Assembly: GCF_003641185.1 (NCBI RefSeq)
Contig: NZ_CP032757.1
Span: 3,472,001-3,536,000 of the forward strand
Origin: Lactiplantibacillus pentosus
Lineage (GTDB): Bacteria; Bacillota; Bacilli; Lactobacillales; Lactobacillaceae
DNA: 64,000 bases
Direction: 5' to 3'
Position numbers and translations under genes: made by a program. Position 1 is the first letter of the stretch; every line of letters starts with the position of its first letter. Below, one piece after another: positions 1 to 8,859 of the stretch. The notes under the pieces were generated by a model. It saw only the letters and a program-made list of their open reading frames with translations. It was not told where the DNA came from and did no database searches.

Positions 1-779
1 GATAACGACGCAATTGCAACGTGTAAGCCATCGCCTTCTTCGCCAAGCAGATATTTCTTATTAACCCGCATGTTGGTGAACTTCAAGCCAGCGTGACCAG
101 CACCACGGCATCCCATCATGTGTGGCATTGGAACGATTTCATATCCTGGCGTGTCAACTGGAACATAGAATGCACTCAAGCGCTTAGAGCCTTCAGCATC
201 TGGATCTGTTACGGCAATAACATAGGCAGCATCACTGCAATCTGTGTGAGAAATCAACGTCTTTTCACCATTTAAGATGTAGTCGTCTCCATCCTTAACA
301 GCAGTCGTATGCAAGTCAGCACCAGTACCACCACTCTCTTCGGTCAAAGCAAAACAAGTAAAAATACTTTTATCTTGTAACTTTGGCATGACTTCAGCTT
401 TCAATTCTGGTTGACCAAATTCGTCCATGATCCGCCAGTTCAAGTCAGCAGCATAGTGCAAGTGCATCCGCATACCACCAGGACCCCGTGAGAACATTTC
501 TTGGACTTGGAAGATTTGTTTACAACTCAATCCAAAGCCACCATATTTTAGTGGTAAGGCAAAACGATATAAATCATTATCGATTGCTAGTTCAAAGAAC
601 TTCTTTGGGAAACGATTCGTCACTTCGACTTCTTTTTGTAAGTAATCGAATTCATTTTCTGCCAAATGCTTAATTTGCTTTAGATATAATGCAAATTCTT
701 CATCTGTCATCTTAGTCCCTGGTTTTGTGTGTACTAACTTCTTAGTAGGTTCATATGGTAAAGTTTCTGTAGCTTCCAT
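1..779 (-). CDS. acyl-CoA dehydrogenase, C-terminal part beyond window
   Basis: The first ~259 residues of an acyl-CoA dehydrogenase are present; the gene runs off the left edge. The translation shows the family's N-terminal helical domain followed by the flavin/substrate motif CFALTEESGGTGAD and a YILNGEKTLIS segment, both typical of FAD-dependent acyl-CoA dehydrogenases, including the CaiA/crotonobetainyl-CoA reductase type. Family members oxidise or reduce the alpha-beta bond of acyl-CoA thioesters. The ATG shares its first base with the stop of the upstream MFS gene (TAATG), so the two are probably translationally coupled. Lactobacilli generally lack beta-oxidation, so a reductive or electron-accepting role on an imported organic acid is more likely than fatty acid breakdown. 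The substrate cannot be read from the sequence. Confidence 0.85.
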   Translation of the reverse strand, partial: MEATETLPYEPTKKLVHTKPGTKMTDEEFALYLKQIKHLAENEFDYLQKEVEVTNRFPKKFFELAIDNDLYRFALPLKYGGFGLSCKQIFQVQEMFSRGPGGMRMHLHYAADLNWRIMDEFGQPELKAEVMPKLQDKSIFTCFALTEESGGTGADLHTTAVKDGDDYILNGEKTLISHTDCSDAAYVIAVTDPDAEGSKRLSAFYVPVDTPGYEIVPMPHMMGCRGAGHAGLKFTNMRVNKKYLLGEEGDGLHVAIASL

Positions 780-2011
780 TATTTAGCACGCTCCTTTAAA
801 TTTCTTTGTGTTCCGATACCTTTTAACATTAGGATTAGATCAATCACTAATCCGACCGCCGCAACGCCAATGGCAACTAAATATGCTGGGTAATACGCCG
901 TAACACCAGCCGTCTTATTGGTAAACAAGGCGGCAATTTGTGGTCCAACCAGCGCACCAATCGCATAGCCGAAAAACATTAAGCCGTAGTTGATTCCCGA
1001 ATGTGTTTGGCCGAATGTATTTCCTGTAAGCGTTGGATAAACCACTAAAACACCTCCGAACGATGCCCCCAATAACACGAGGAAAATAACGAATGTAACG
1101 ATGTTAGCGGAAAATCGCAAGCCCGCTAGTCCGATAATTGTGAGAATTAAAATTCCAGCTAAAGTTTCGGTTTGACCAAACTTATCAACTAGTTTTCCTG
1201 TTAATAGTCGGCCACCAAAGTTAGCCAATGTGTTAATCACAACCATATTAGCGGCAACGACCGGTGTCATACTCAGTTGAATCTGTGCAATCATTGATAA
1301 CGATCCAATTAGCATAATTCCGGCAGTACATGAGATGGAGAATAATAACAATAGCGCCCAAAACTGCCATGTTTTTAGCATTTTCTGAGGTGTAAAATCA
1401 TTGTTGTCGCTAACAATCTGTGCCTCTTGAGTCTGCTGTTCTTCTGGTGTGTCCATCATCCAGCCAACTGCCCAGCAAATAACAAGATAGGCAATACCAA
1501 TTGGGACAAAGCCCATCATGCCATAACTGTTGCATAGGATAGCGCCAGCCTTTGCGAGTACCAACGGCCCCAATGACGCTGCACCAAGTAGCAGTCCTGA
1601 AATCGTTCCACGTTTTTCTGGGAACCACTTCAATGCCGTTAAAAGTGCGGGATTATACATAATCCCATTTCCGGCACCAGCCATTAATCCAACCGTTAAG
1701 TATAAAAAGAACAAATTATGAACAAAAGCGGTAAGAAACCATCCTAAGCCAAAAATCAATCCGCCAAAATACATCAACTTCTTCGCACCAAACTTATCCA
1801 TGATGTGTCCTGATGCAACCCCAAAGCACGCCATAAAGAATTGGTAAAGTGTCAACGTCAGTGCGACTTGTGATTCAGTACCACCAGTAGCTTGTTGCAA
1901 TGGGATTGAAAATACTGAAAATGCCGAAGATGCAGCACAACAGAATATAATAAAGAACGCAGCGGTAAATACATGTGAACGGTGAACCGTTCTAATATTA
2001 GTCGTTTCCAT
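779..2011 (-). CDS. OFA-family MFS transporter (oxalate/formate antiporter-like)
   Basis: This 410-residue protein has about 12 hydrophobic segments and an MFS loop motif (GHIMDKFGAKK, around residues 68-78). The N-terminal half, with GNGIMYNPALLTALKWFPEKRG, resembles the oxalate/formate antiporter (OFA) subgroup, which moves small carboxylates across the membrane. It begins 350 bp from the divergent LysR gene and its stop overlaps the start of the acyl-CoA dehydrogenase. The pair therefore looks like an import-and-reduce module for a small organic acid controlled by that LysR protein. OFA family membership is fairly secure; the substrate is unknown. Confidence 0.85.
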   Translation of the reverse strand: METTNIRTVHRSHVFTAAFFIIFCCAASSAFSVFSIPLQQATGGTESQVALTLTLYQFFMACFGVASGHIMDKFGAKKLMYFGGLIFGLGWFLTAFVHNLFFLYLTVGLMAGAGNGIMYNPALLTALKWFPEKRGTISGLLLGAASLGPLVLAKAGAILCNSYGMMGFVPIGIAYLVICWAVGWMMDTPEEQQTQEAQIVSDNNDFTPQKMLKTWQFWALLLLFSISCTAGIMLIGSLSMIAQIQLSMTPVVAANMVVINTLANFGGRLLTGKLVDKFGQTETLAGILILTIIGLAGLRFSANIVTFVIFLVLLGASFGGVLVVYPTLTGNTFGQTHSGINYGLMFFGYAIGALVGPQIAALFTNKTAGVTAYYPAYLVAIGVAAVGLVIDLILMLKGIGTQRNLKERAK

Positions 2012-2361
2012 TACTTTCCTCCTTTCTATCGGCCGAGGATGTTACCGCTTCCTTACACTCTTTATACTAGTGCCTTAGTTCACAAAATAAAAATTCCAAT
2101 AATGATTAGATCCATAGCTTTTAAAAATATCAGCTTTACACCAAGCTTCCAAATTCATTTCAGAAGTGTTAATTCGAAAAATATTTTTGTGAATTATTTA
2201 TTTTATCGCGATTTTTGTTGCCTACTTATTGGGATTTATGACGATTGATAGCCTAGATTTATCAATTAATAGAATTTGCCTACTTTATGTCGGAACCGTT
2301 TTCATTGTATAGTGTAGAAGAAGTTAACCACGATGCTTTTCGCTTTTAGGAGGGATTTCTG
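2012..2361. promoter_or_regulatory. divergent control region between MFS and lysR genes
   Basis: This 350-bp AT-rich non-coding stretch separates the divergent carrier and regulator genes. It holds an inverted repeat at 2244-2266 (listed separately) and an AATTC...GAATT dyad at 2171-2195 around an A/T-rich core. No convincing gene was seen. Such regions normally carry the promoters of both the LysR gene and its target. Confidence 0.6.
2244..2266. promoter_or_regulatory. candidate LysR operator (ATTGATA-N9-TATCAAT)
   Basis: A perfect 7-bp inverted repeat separated by 9 bp lies about 96 bp upstream of the LysR start, between two divergent genes. Interrupted dyads of this size are the usual recognition sites of LysR-type regulators. 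Assignment to the adjacent regulator is inference from position. Confidence 0.5.
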
Positions 2362-3258
2362 TTGAATCTTAATCAGCTTTACTATTTCCGAACTTTAGCA
2401 GAATTTCAACATTATACAAAAGCTGCTGCACATTTGTACATTAGTCAACCAAGTCTTAGCAACGCCATGAAGTCACTTGAAAAAGAGCTTGGGTGTGTCT
2501 TGTTTGAGAAGACTGGACGAAACGTTAAACTCACAGAGTATGGTCGAATGTTTTACAACACCACATGCTCAACTCTTAACATCCTTGACGAAGGAAAAAC
2601 TGAATTAGCGCAAAAAATAAAGCGTGATGCTGGTATTATCAACATCGCTTGCATCCCAACATCAATTGGGACGCGCTTGCCAAAACTAATTAAGGATTTC
2701 CAAGAGAAGAACACTAAATCACCGTACTTTATTCTCCATGATGCATTCTCGCTCCCAATTCTAGATGGCCTTACGAACGGTAAGTATGATATCGGTATTT
2801 GCTCGCGAGACCTGCACTATCAAGAGCTTTCCTTTATTCCACTATTTTCTGAAAAAATCATGGTGATCGTACCACCTACTCATCCACTGGCTGCGAAGAA
2901 GAAATTAACACCCTCGATGCTACGACACTACAACTTAATTACGTATTCAGAGAAGACACCAATTGGGGCTTCAGTGCGGCATGAGCTCAATGCAAAATGC
3001 CCAAATCTGACTTTTGCCGAATCGTACGATGGTGAAATTGCTATTGCCGGGCAAGTCGTAGAAAATAATGACGTTGGCATCGTTGCCGACACAGTTCTAG
3101 TCAACAGCTTTAACGTTGTTAAGGTCCCACTTGCTGTTCCAAGTGATACGCGTACGGTCTACATCGCATACAATCACACCCGCCAGATTGCGCCGACACT
3201 CCAAGCTTTTATTGACTATATTCAAAGCACCAATGCACAACATTACACTACGGTTTAG
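2362..3258 (+). CDS. LysR-family transcriptional regulator
   Basis: This 298-residue protein starts at TTG, placed 6 nt after a strong AGGAGGG ribosome site. Residues 1-60 form the LysR winged helix-turn-helix (NLNQLYYFRTLAEFQHYTKAAAHL, then SQPSLSNAMKSLEKELG). Residues ~90-290 form the periplasmic-binding-like effector domain. It is transcribed away from the OFA carrier and acyl-CoA dehydrogenase and most likely activates them in response to their substrate. The length is normal for the family, and there are no visible defects. Confidence 0.92.
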   Translation: MNLNQLYYFRTLAEFQHYTKAAAHLYISQPSLSNAMKSLEKELGCVLFEKTGRNVKLTEYGRMFYNTTCSTLNILDEGKTELAQKIKRDAGIINIACIPTSIGTRLPKLIKDFQEKNTKSPYFILHDAFSLPILDGLTNGKYDIGICSRDLHYQELSFIPLFSEKIMVIVPPTHPLAAKKKLTPSMLRHYNLITYSEKTPIGASVRHELNAKCPNLTFAESYDGEIAIAGQVVENNDVGIVADTVLVNSFNVVKVPLAVPSDTRTVYIAYNHTRQIAPTLQAFIDYIQSTNAQHYTTV

Positions 3259-3365
3259 ATAATGATGACATCAAGCATAATGCTGACGATAGTACGGCTT
3301 GATTCCAGCGACAGTTTAATATGGCTATTTTAGTGTATAATGTGGATTTCGATTGTATGGATATG

Positions 3366-3412
3366 AAAAGTCCGTCCGAAGATGTTGAGAGAATCTTCGA
3401 ACGGACTTTTTT
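3366..3412 (+). terminator. rho-independent terminator downstream of lysR
   Basis: A stem AAAAGTCCGT/CGAAGAT...ATCTTCG/ACGGACTTTT with a 9-nt loop ends in a T6 run. It lies 108 bp beyond the lysR stop. A TATAAT hexamer at 3336-3341 sits just upstream, so a short transcript of about 65 nt is also possible. Confidence 0.75.
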
Positions 3413-3537
3413 GGACAGAATACTTTTCGAATTTAAAATACGCTGATATATCAGTGCTTGTGGCAGAACTCATTGATAATTCAAATTCAAATCGAATTTA
3501 AATCATTCCAGTAAATATCCATCATAGATCAAAGCTC

Positions 3538-3762
3538 TTAGAAGGCGTAATGAATGGCATCCTTATACTCATTGTATAGATGCTGATTCAATCGATCTCC
3601 GCCATCTAGATTAGCAGAATAGAAAATCGGTGGCGTCTCTACTCCCAAATCAACTAATTGTTGATTCACCTCAACTACGATGGTGTTCAAAATTGAGGCA
3701 CCAATAACAGTTGAAGTTGGTCCAACTTTTTGGGCAACATTTTTAATTTTGCAAGATGCATC
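3538..3762 (-). pseudogene. 3' fragment of a SIS-domain sugar isomerase (UPF0309-like)
   Basis: Seventy-four C-terminal residues remain, with the signature KVGPTSTVIGASILN and PPIFYSANLDGGDRLNQ. These match the C-terminal end of SIS-domain phosphosugar isomerases (UPF0309 type, usually ~240 residues), so about two thirds of the gene is missing. The reading frame enters directly from the terminal inverted repeat of the IS30 element at 3763. The gene was therefore beheaded at the IS junction. It faces away from the equally truncated PRD regulator on the other side of the IS, which suggests the pair was once divergent. Not functional as it stands. Confidence 0.75.
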
Positions 3763-4816
3763 GGCAGATTGCAAGAAATAACTTGAACGAATTTAATGAC
3801 GTAAATTAAGCAAGAAGATCTCGATTGGTGTATGCCAATTAAGACATTTAAGTGGCCGTGAATTCAAATACCAGTTGATTTGAACCAGTTGGTGATCACT
3901 TAGTTCTTCAATGGCTTGGCCTTTGGGAATAAAGCGCCGCAAAACTCGGTTACGGTTCTCATTACTGCCTCTTTCATGCGGTGAATAGGCATGTGCAAAA
4001 TAAACCTGTGTACCAGTTCGCCGTTCAATTGTCTGATAGTTAGCGAACTCTTTACCATGATCTACGGTAAGCGTCTTGAGCTTGTCTTGAAGTTGACTAG
4101 CTAGTTCAAGTACGGCTTGAGTCATGGACTGACTGTCGCGACCATGGAGCCGTTTAACAATTGTCAGGCGACTCTTACGCTCCACAAAAGTAGCCACAGC
4201 TTGACCTTTACGTTTACCAGAAAGTACGGTATCAGCTTCAAAGTGGCCGAATTCCTGGCGAGTTTCGACTTTATGAGGCCGCTCCTCAATGGAGCGGCCG
4301 TGATTGAACGTACCACGCTTTTCTTTAGCACGATGACGACGAATTCCATGATCAGGCAAATCGGGCAACTGTATATCAAGCCATCCTTGATCAATCCAGT
4401 TATAGACCGTCTTGTAGGCAATCCCCACCACATGGGCAACTTGTTCAGGGGACCACTTCTGGACTTGAATCTTTTCCTCGATCAAGTGTTTAAGGTTTTT
4501 AGTGAGCGAAGACTTCCGCCCCCGTTGACTAACCTTTCGTTCAAAGTCAGTTTGCGCTAGCCCAGCCTGGTACTCACTATTTAGCCGGTGAAGTTCGTTA
4601 AAGATGGTGGTCTTACTAAAGCCTAAGTAGTTAGCGATGTATCGCAAGGAACGTCCTTCATTATGAAGCGTTTCAATGACAACACGGTTCTGGAATGATA
4701 AAATAGTGGTGCTCATCAAGGTCCTTCTTTCTAATGGATTGTGTGGTAACACCATTAAAGACCTTGATGGGTTTTTCTGTCCACTTAAATGTTCAACTTA
4801 AATTTTACAATCTGCC
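3763..4816 (-). mobile_element. IS30-family insertion sequence (ISLpl1-like)
   Basis: This element of about 1,054 bp is bounded by imperfect 26-bp terminal inverted repeats (3763-3788 and 4791-4816, 21 of 26 matching, both beginning GGCAGATTG). It encodes one IS30-type transposase on the minus strand. The size and transposase N-terminus resemble ISLpl1 of L. plantarum. The immediate flanks (GATGCATC on the left, AAAACTAA on the right) show no matching target duplication. Together with the truncated genes on both sides, this suggests that an adjacent deletion or IS-IS recombination followed insertion. Confidence 0.9.
3793..4716 (-). CDS. IS30-family transposase
   Basis: The 307-residue transposase is read from an ATG 6 nt after AAGG; a longer in-frame start at 4755 lacks a ribosome site. 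The N-terminal helix-turn-helix (SLRYIANYLGFSKTTIFNEL) recognises the IS ends. The C-terminal DDE integrase core shows the first Asp in HFEADTVLSG, the second in VDHGKEF and the Glu in the GSNENRNRVLRRF block. All three catalytic residues are present and the frame is intact, so the element may still be mobile. Confidence 0.93.
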   Translation of the reverse strand: MSTTILSFQNRVVIETLHNEGRSLRYIANYLGFSKTTIFNELHRLNSEYQAGLAQTDFERKVSQRGRKSSLTKNLKHLIEEKIQVQKWSPEQVAHVVGIAYKTVYNWIDQGWLDIQLPDLPDHGIRRHRAKEKRGTFNHGRSIEERPHKVETRQEFGHFEADTVLSGKRKGQAVATFVERKSRLTIVKRLHGRDSQSMTQAVLELASQLQDKLKTLTVDHGKEFANYQTIERRTGTQVYFAHAYSPHERGSNENRNRVLRRFIPKGQAIEELSDHQLVQINWYLNSRPLKCLNWHTPIEIFLLNLRH

Positions 4817-4817
4817 A

Positions 4818-6011
4818 AAACTAAAACCCTTTGCCGTCCGAATGATTTCTAATTTCAATCATCTTTCTGGGGCACATGTTTCCATCAAATCTATTAGTGA
4901 TAGCTTAACAGTTCACCTGCTCTCGACCTATTATCGTGCTCATTACAATATGCCATTCGAATATCCTGATTTGAAAGATATTCAACAGCACTATCACCAT
5001 ACTTTCGAAATTACTCGTAAAGTAGTCGTTCCTTTTGAAAAATATATCCATCAGCCACTCTCCGACGATGAGATTGCGTTAATTGCGATTTATTTTGGTG
5101 GGGCCATTCGAGAACAAAAAACAAGTCCCTCAACACAAAATGAAGTACTTGTTGTTTGCTCTAGTGGTATTGGTACAAGTCGCCTGTTACTCCAGCAATT
5201 AGAAAGTCGCTATCGTGGTATTCACTTTTCGAGTCCGATGAACGTACTTCAATACGAGAATTCTGACTTGGATAATGTTCAACTAGTCATCAGTACGATA
5301 AAGCTGCAAGCTCGTCGTGATATTCCCATAACCACGGTATCTGCCTTTCCTTCTAGTCTGGAATGGAAGATCATCGACAACGCTATCATCAAAGCCGGGT
5401 TGGCAACCTCTGACACACTAAAAATTTTCAATGTAGATACACTGTTAGATATTGTTAGCAACTACGCCATGATCCGTAATCCAATGGGTCTTAAGCTAGC
5501 TCTAAATGATTACCTCAACCAGTTAACTCAAGAGCCGTTGTTAGCTAATTCCCAAGAGAACCTATCAGAACTGATTAAACTGCTACCATCGGAGCACGTC
5601 GGTTTTCTAACTCATCAAAAATCTTGGAAACAGGCAGTGCGAGCCTCATTATCACCGCTACTCGAAGATTATAGTATTGAGAAAAACTATGTTGACCAAA
5701 TCATTAATTTGACTGAAACCAATGGTCCTTACATGGTCATCGGATCTGGGGTTATGCTAGCGCACGCAGCCCCAAGAGATGGGGTGAATAGTCTGGGCGC
5801 AACTTTCTTCTTACTCGATCATCCGCTACCCGTTATTAATGATCAAAAAATGGTCCGGTTGATTATCGGACTAGCACCAATCGATTACGAAAAACATCTG
5901 TCATTCATTAGCGATTTGATGAAACAATTGCAGCAAAAGGACTGGCTGACTAATTTATATAAATTGAACAGTAAAAACGACTTGTTCAAATACTTGTATA
6001 AGAACATCTAA
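4818..6011 (+). pseudogene. 5'-truncated PRD/PTS-domain transcriptional activator (MtlR/LicR-like)
   Basis: About 397 residues survive beyond the IS junction. They comprise one PRD domain (residues ~1-100, with HHTFEITRKVVVPFEKY and LSDDEIALIAIYFGGAI), an EIIB-like domain with VVCSSGIGTSR near residue 115, and a C-terminal EIIA(Mtl/Fru)-like domain with VMLAHAAPRDGV near residue 315. The N-terminal helix-turn-helix domains and the first PRD of such BglG/MtlR-type activators (normally ~650 residues) are gone, replaced by the IS end. An in-frame extension into the IS exists but has no DNA-binding motif. Because the gene flanks a galactitol-type PTS operon, its intact form probably activated that or a lost sugar operon. 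Confidence 0.82.
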
Positions 6012-6024
6012 AAAAGTCCACGAC

Positions 6025-6057
6025 AAAAAAGAGAAATCGCAACGATTTCTCTTTTTT
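6025..6057. terminator. bidirectional terminator between PRD fragment and dehydrogenase
   Basis: The stem AAAAAGAGAAATCG with its perfect complement and a 3-nt loop is flanked by A and T runs on either side. It can end both the rightward PRD fragment transcript and the leftward PTS operon. Confidence 0.85.
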
Positions 6058-6083
6058 GGAATCAACTAAATTATTTCTTGGTA

Positions 6084-7193
6084 TTAATCTGCTAAATCTG
6101 GGTCATCTGGATTAGAAGCAATCATGACTTTAAGCTCTTTACCGGCCATCATCGCGTCAAACGCATCACGCCAATGTTCCAGATCAAAGACCTTTGTGAT
6201 CATTGCGTCTTGATTGATAGCACCCTTGCTTTCAAGATGTAAAGCAATTGACCAGTCATATGGGTTTTGTGAACGAGAACCACGGTAGGTAATTTCGTGC
6301 TGAATAATTGAACGTTCATCTAATTCATTCATTGGTTTTGCAAATAGACCAACTTGTTGGAAAGTCCCGCCCTTACGGATTAATGGTAAAGCGGCGTTAA
6401 CAGCTGGCGTTGCCCCAGAACAGTCATAGACCTTGGTAACACCAATACCATCCGTTGCGTCCATTACAACTTTAGATAGATCTTCCTTCTGAGTATCTAC
6501 AACAATATCTGCACCTAATTCCTTGGCGATTTGTAGCCGATCAGCATCCTTAGTAATCCCAGATACAATTACAAATGCACCAATTTCCTTGGCAATCTGC
6601 AATGAAAGTAAGCCCATTGGTCCTGGTCCGATAATCAACAAAGTATCATGTAAAGTGAATGGAGTCTTTTGATACATGGCATGCACACATGAAGCTAACG
6701 GTTCTGACATTGCGGCCATTTTATAGGACACGTTGTCTGGTAATACGTGGGCGCTTTCTTCACGTGTTAACACGTAATTGGCCATCGATCCGTTTGCCTT
6801 AGTTCCAATTCCGACACGATTAGGGCACAGATTGTATTCCTTGTTTTGACAATAGACACACGTTTCATCCGTTGCAAAGGTTGTTTCACTAGTTACTCGG
6901 TCACCTGGCTTCAATGTTGTAACATCAGGTCCGACCTTAACAACTTCTCCTGAAAACTCATGGCCCAAAACTAATGGCGTTACGGCGTTTGCATATTGGC
7001 CCTTGAAAGTATGAATATCTGTCCCACAAATTCCAGTATAAGCAACTTTCAGTAATACTTTATCACCCGTTACTTCAGGAATTGGGATTTGCTTTAATTC
7101 CATATTGTCATAACCAGATTCCGTTTTAACAACGGCTTCCATAGTCTTTGTCCCGTTTACTTCATCAGTTTTACTTGTTTTTACAGTATCCAT
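6084..7193 (-). CDS. zinc-dependent medium-chain polyol(-phosphate) dehydrogenase
   Basis: This 369-residue alcohol dehydrogenase has catalytic-zinc residues in GICGTDIHTF and GHEFSGEV and a Rossmann motif GPGPMGLLSLQ. The structural-zinc loop reads DETCVYCQNKEYNLC, with the first of the usual four cysteines replaced by Asp. The ATG is preceded by GAAAGGAAAA. It is the last gene of an operon behind EIIA-EIIB-EIIC of the galactitol PTS family, so it probably oxidises the phosphorylated polyol delivered by that PTS, as galactitol-1-phosphate or pentitol-phosphate dehydrogenases do. Co-regulation with phosphoketolase (see the TTGCAAA boxes) favours a pentitol phosphate, giving a ketopentose phosphate. 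The exact substrate is inference. Confidence 0.85.
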   Translation of the reverse strand: MDTVKTSKTDEVNGTKTMEAVVKTESGYDNMELKQIPIPEVTGDKVLLKVAYTGICGTDIHTFKGQYANAVTPLVLGHEFSGEVVKVGPDVTTLKPGDRVTSETTFATDETCVYCQNKEYNLCPNRVGIGTKANGSMANYVLTREESAHVLPDNVSYKMAAMSEPLASCVHAMYQKTPFTLHDTLLIIGPGPMGLLSLQIAKEIGAFVIVSGITKDADRLQIAKELGADIVVDTQKEDLSKVVMDATDGIGVTKVYDCSGATPAVNAALPLIRKGGTFQQVGLFAKPMNELDERSIIQHEITYRGSRSQNPYDWSIALHLESKGAINQDAMITKVFDLEHWRDAFDAMMAGKELKVMIASNPDDPDLAD

Positions 7194-7224
7194 AATCTAT
7201 TTTCCTTTCTACGGATAATCTCTA

Positions 7225-8496
7225 TTAATTAAATAGCGGCTGTACTAATTGTGATAGTTTCAAAATCAACCAGTTCAAGATGTTACCACCAGTATCTAGG
7301 TTGGTCACTTCCGATGCGCCCTTAGGGAAGGCTACAATCCCGTGCATCATCGAAGTTAACGTTGGACCGAAGTCCGTTGCCATCAATAATGCAAATACCA
7401 TGACGATAGTTGCAGAGAGTACTGAATGCACAATGTTTCCTTTACGACTAGGAACAATTAAAGCCGCAAAGAATGGAATTGTCGCTAAATCACCGAATGG
7501 TAATACGCGGTTACCGGGTAAAATGATCGCTAAGAATAACGTAATTGGTACCATTAATAACCCAGTTGCTAAAGTCGCTGGTGATCCAGTCGAAAGTGCG
7601 GCATCCATCCCTAAGTAAATCTTACGGTTCCCATACTTCTCCTGAAGTAATTTTTGAGCACCTTCTTGAATTGGGATTAACCCTTCCATTAGGATCTTAA
7701 CCATCCGTGGCATTAAGAACATAACACCACCCATTGACATTCCAAGCTTCAAAATATTTGGTACGCTATAACCACCCAAAGCAGCAAGTAACATCCCAAT
7801 CACAATCCCCATAACCATGGGTTCACCGAAGACCCCGAAACGCTTCTGAATCGTTTGTGGATCAACGTCCCATTTTCTGATTCCAGGAATTTTGCTGACA
7901 ACCCAGCCAATCGGAATACCAAGTAATCCATAGGCTGCGGCAGACCCAGTTGGGAAGCTAATCCCTTCCAGACCGTAGAATTCAGCAACTTTTGGCGCGG
8001 TTTTATCGGCAATGACCAAGACGGCGATTTCATAAATAATCCCGCAGATAATTGCAAACCACCAGTTTTTCGTCACAACGTATGCCGTAGCAGCTGCTGC
8101 AATCATGTGCCAGTAGTTCCAAATATCGATATCTAGTGTCTTAGTGAGATTTAATAGGATCAAACCAACGTTAACAACTAAAATAATTGGAATCATAATC
8201 GCTGAGATTGGCTGTGCCCATGTCCCAGCGGAAACAGCCGGCCATCCAGCATCAATGATTGTCAGATGAAACCCAAAGCGCTTAACCATCGCTTGTGCGG
8301 CAGGGCCAACACTAGTCGTCAATAAATTGATAACTAAATTAATTCCAATCATCCCGATACCAACCGTGATCCCAGAAGTTAATGCCTTACCCGGTTTAAC
8401 TCGAAAGATTAACCCAACAATAAAGATGATAATGGGAAGCATAACGCTGGGGCCGACATTAATGATGCTTTGAACAACATCAGATAATACTTTCAT
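7225..8496 (-). CDS. PTS galactitol-family EIIC permease
   Basis: This 423-residue membrane protein of the Gat/Sgc EIIC family has about 10 hydrophobic segments. It contains the conserved FGFHLTIIDAGWPAVSAGTWA region near residues 70-95 and the FGVFGEPMVMG block mid-protein. It forms the substrate channel of the PTS, which phosphorylates a polyol during uptake. It is separated from EIIB by 34 bp and from the dehydrogenase by 31 bp. Gat-family permeases carry galactitol, arabitol, ribitol or xylitol in different bacteria, so substrate identity cannot be fixed from sequence. Confidence 0.93.
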   Translation of the reverse strand: MKVLSDVVQSIINVGPSVMLPIIIFIVGLIFRVKPGKALTSGITVGIGMIGINLVINLLTTSVGPAAQAMVKRFGFHLTIIDAGWPAVSAGTWAQPISAIMIPIILVVNVGLILLNLTKTLDIDIWNYWHMIAAAATAYVVTKNWWFAIICGIIYEIAVLVIADKTAPKVAEFYGLEGISFPTGSAAAYGLLGIPIGWVVSKIPGIRKWDVDPQTIQKRFGVFGEPMVMGIVIGMLLAALGGYSVPNILKLGMSMGGVMFLMPRMVKILMEGLIPIQEGAQKLLQEKYGNRKIYLGMDAALSTGSPATLATGLLMVPITLFLAIILPGNRVLPFGDLATIPFFAALIVPSRKGNIVHSVLSATIVMVFALLMATDFGPTLTSMMHGIVAFPKGASEVTNLDTGGNILNWLILKLSQLVQPLFN

Positions 8497-8530
8497 AACG
8501 CATCCTCCTGCTTAAAACCCTAGCTCTTAA

Positions 8531-8827
8531 TTATTGTGCTTGAATTTCGCGAGCTTTAGTTAAGATTTCATCCTGCAGCTTATCAACGCCAAGGCCAGTT
8601 AAGAATCCCATTGCTTTAATTGCTGGAATCTTATATTCAGTTGGCAATACAGTCGTTGAAATCAGCATATCTGCATCATCCTGCTTGGAAGCAGCTTCAG
8701 CAATTTTGATTTGGATCAAGTTAGCATCAATATCATTCTCTGCAAATAAATCTTCAACCTTCTTCATAACCACCGTTGATGTTGCAATTCCGGCACCGCA
8801 AGCTACTAATACATTTAATTTTTTCAT
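8531..8827 (-). CDS. PTS galactitol-family EIIB
   Basis: This 98-residue phosphocarrier has the active-site cysteine in VACGAGIATSTVV near residue 10, typical of EIIB(Gat). It accepts phosphate from the upstream EIIA and passes it to the sugar in EIIC. Length and domain are normal. It is third-from-last in the four-gene operon EIIA-EIIB-EIIC-dehydrogenase. Confidence 0.93.
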   Translation of the reverse strand: MKKLNVLVACGAGIATSTVVMKKVEDLFAENDIDANLIQIKIAEAASKQDDADMLISTTVLPTEYKIPAIKAMGFLTGLGVDKLQDEILTKAREIQAQ

Positions 8828-8859
8828 GATAATCTCTCCTGATATAATATATTTTTGTC

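Noticed and set aside
1982..2248. Open frame of 88 codons on the plus strand in the MFS/lysR gap
   Set aside because: It starts antisense inside the MFS gene, lacks a ribosome site, covers the likely promoters and operator, and has no recognisable protein features.
4117..4560. 147-codon frame antisense to the transposase
   Set aside because: Shadow of the IS30 transposase; no ribosome site and no family resemblance.
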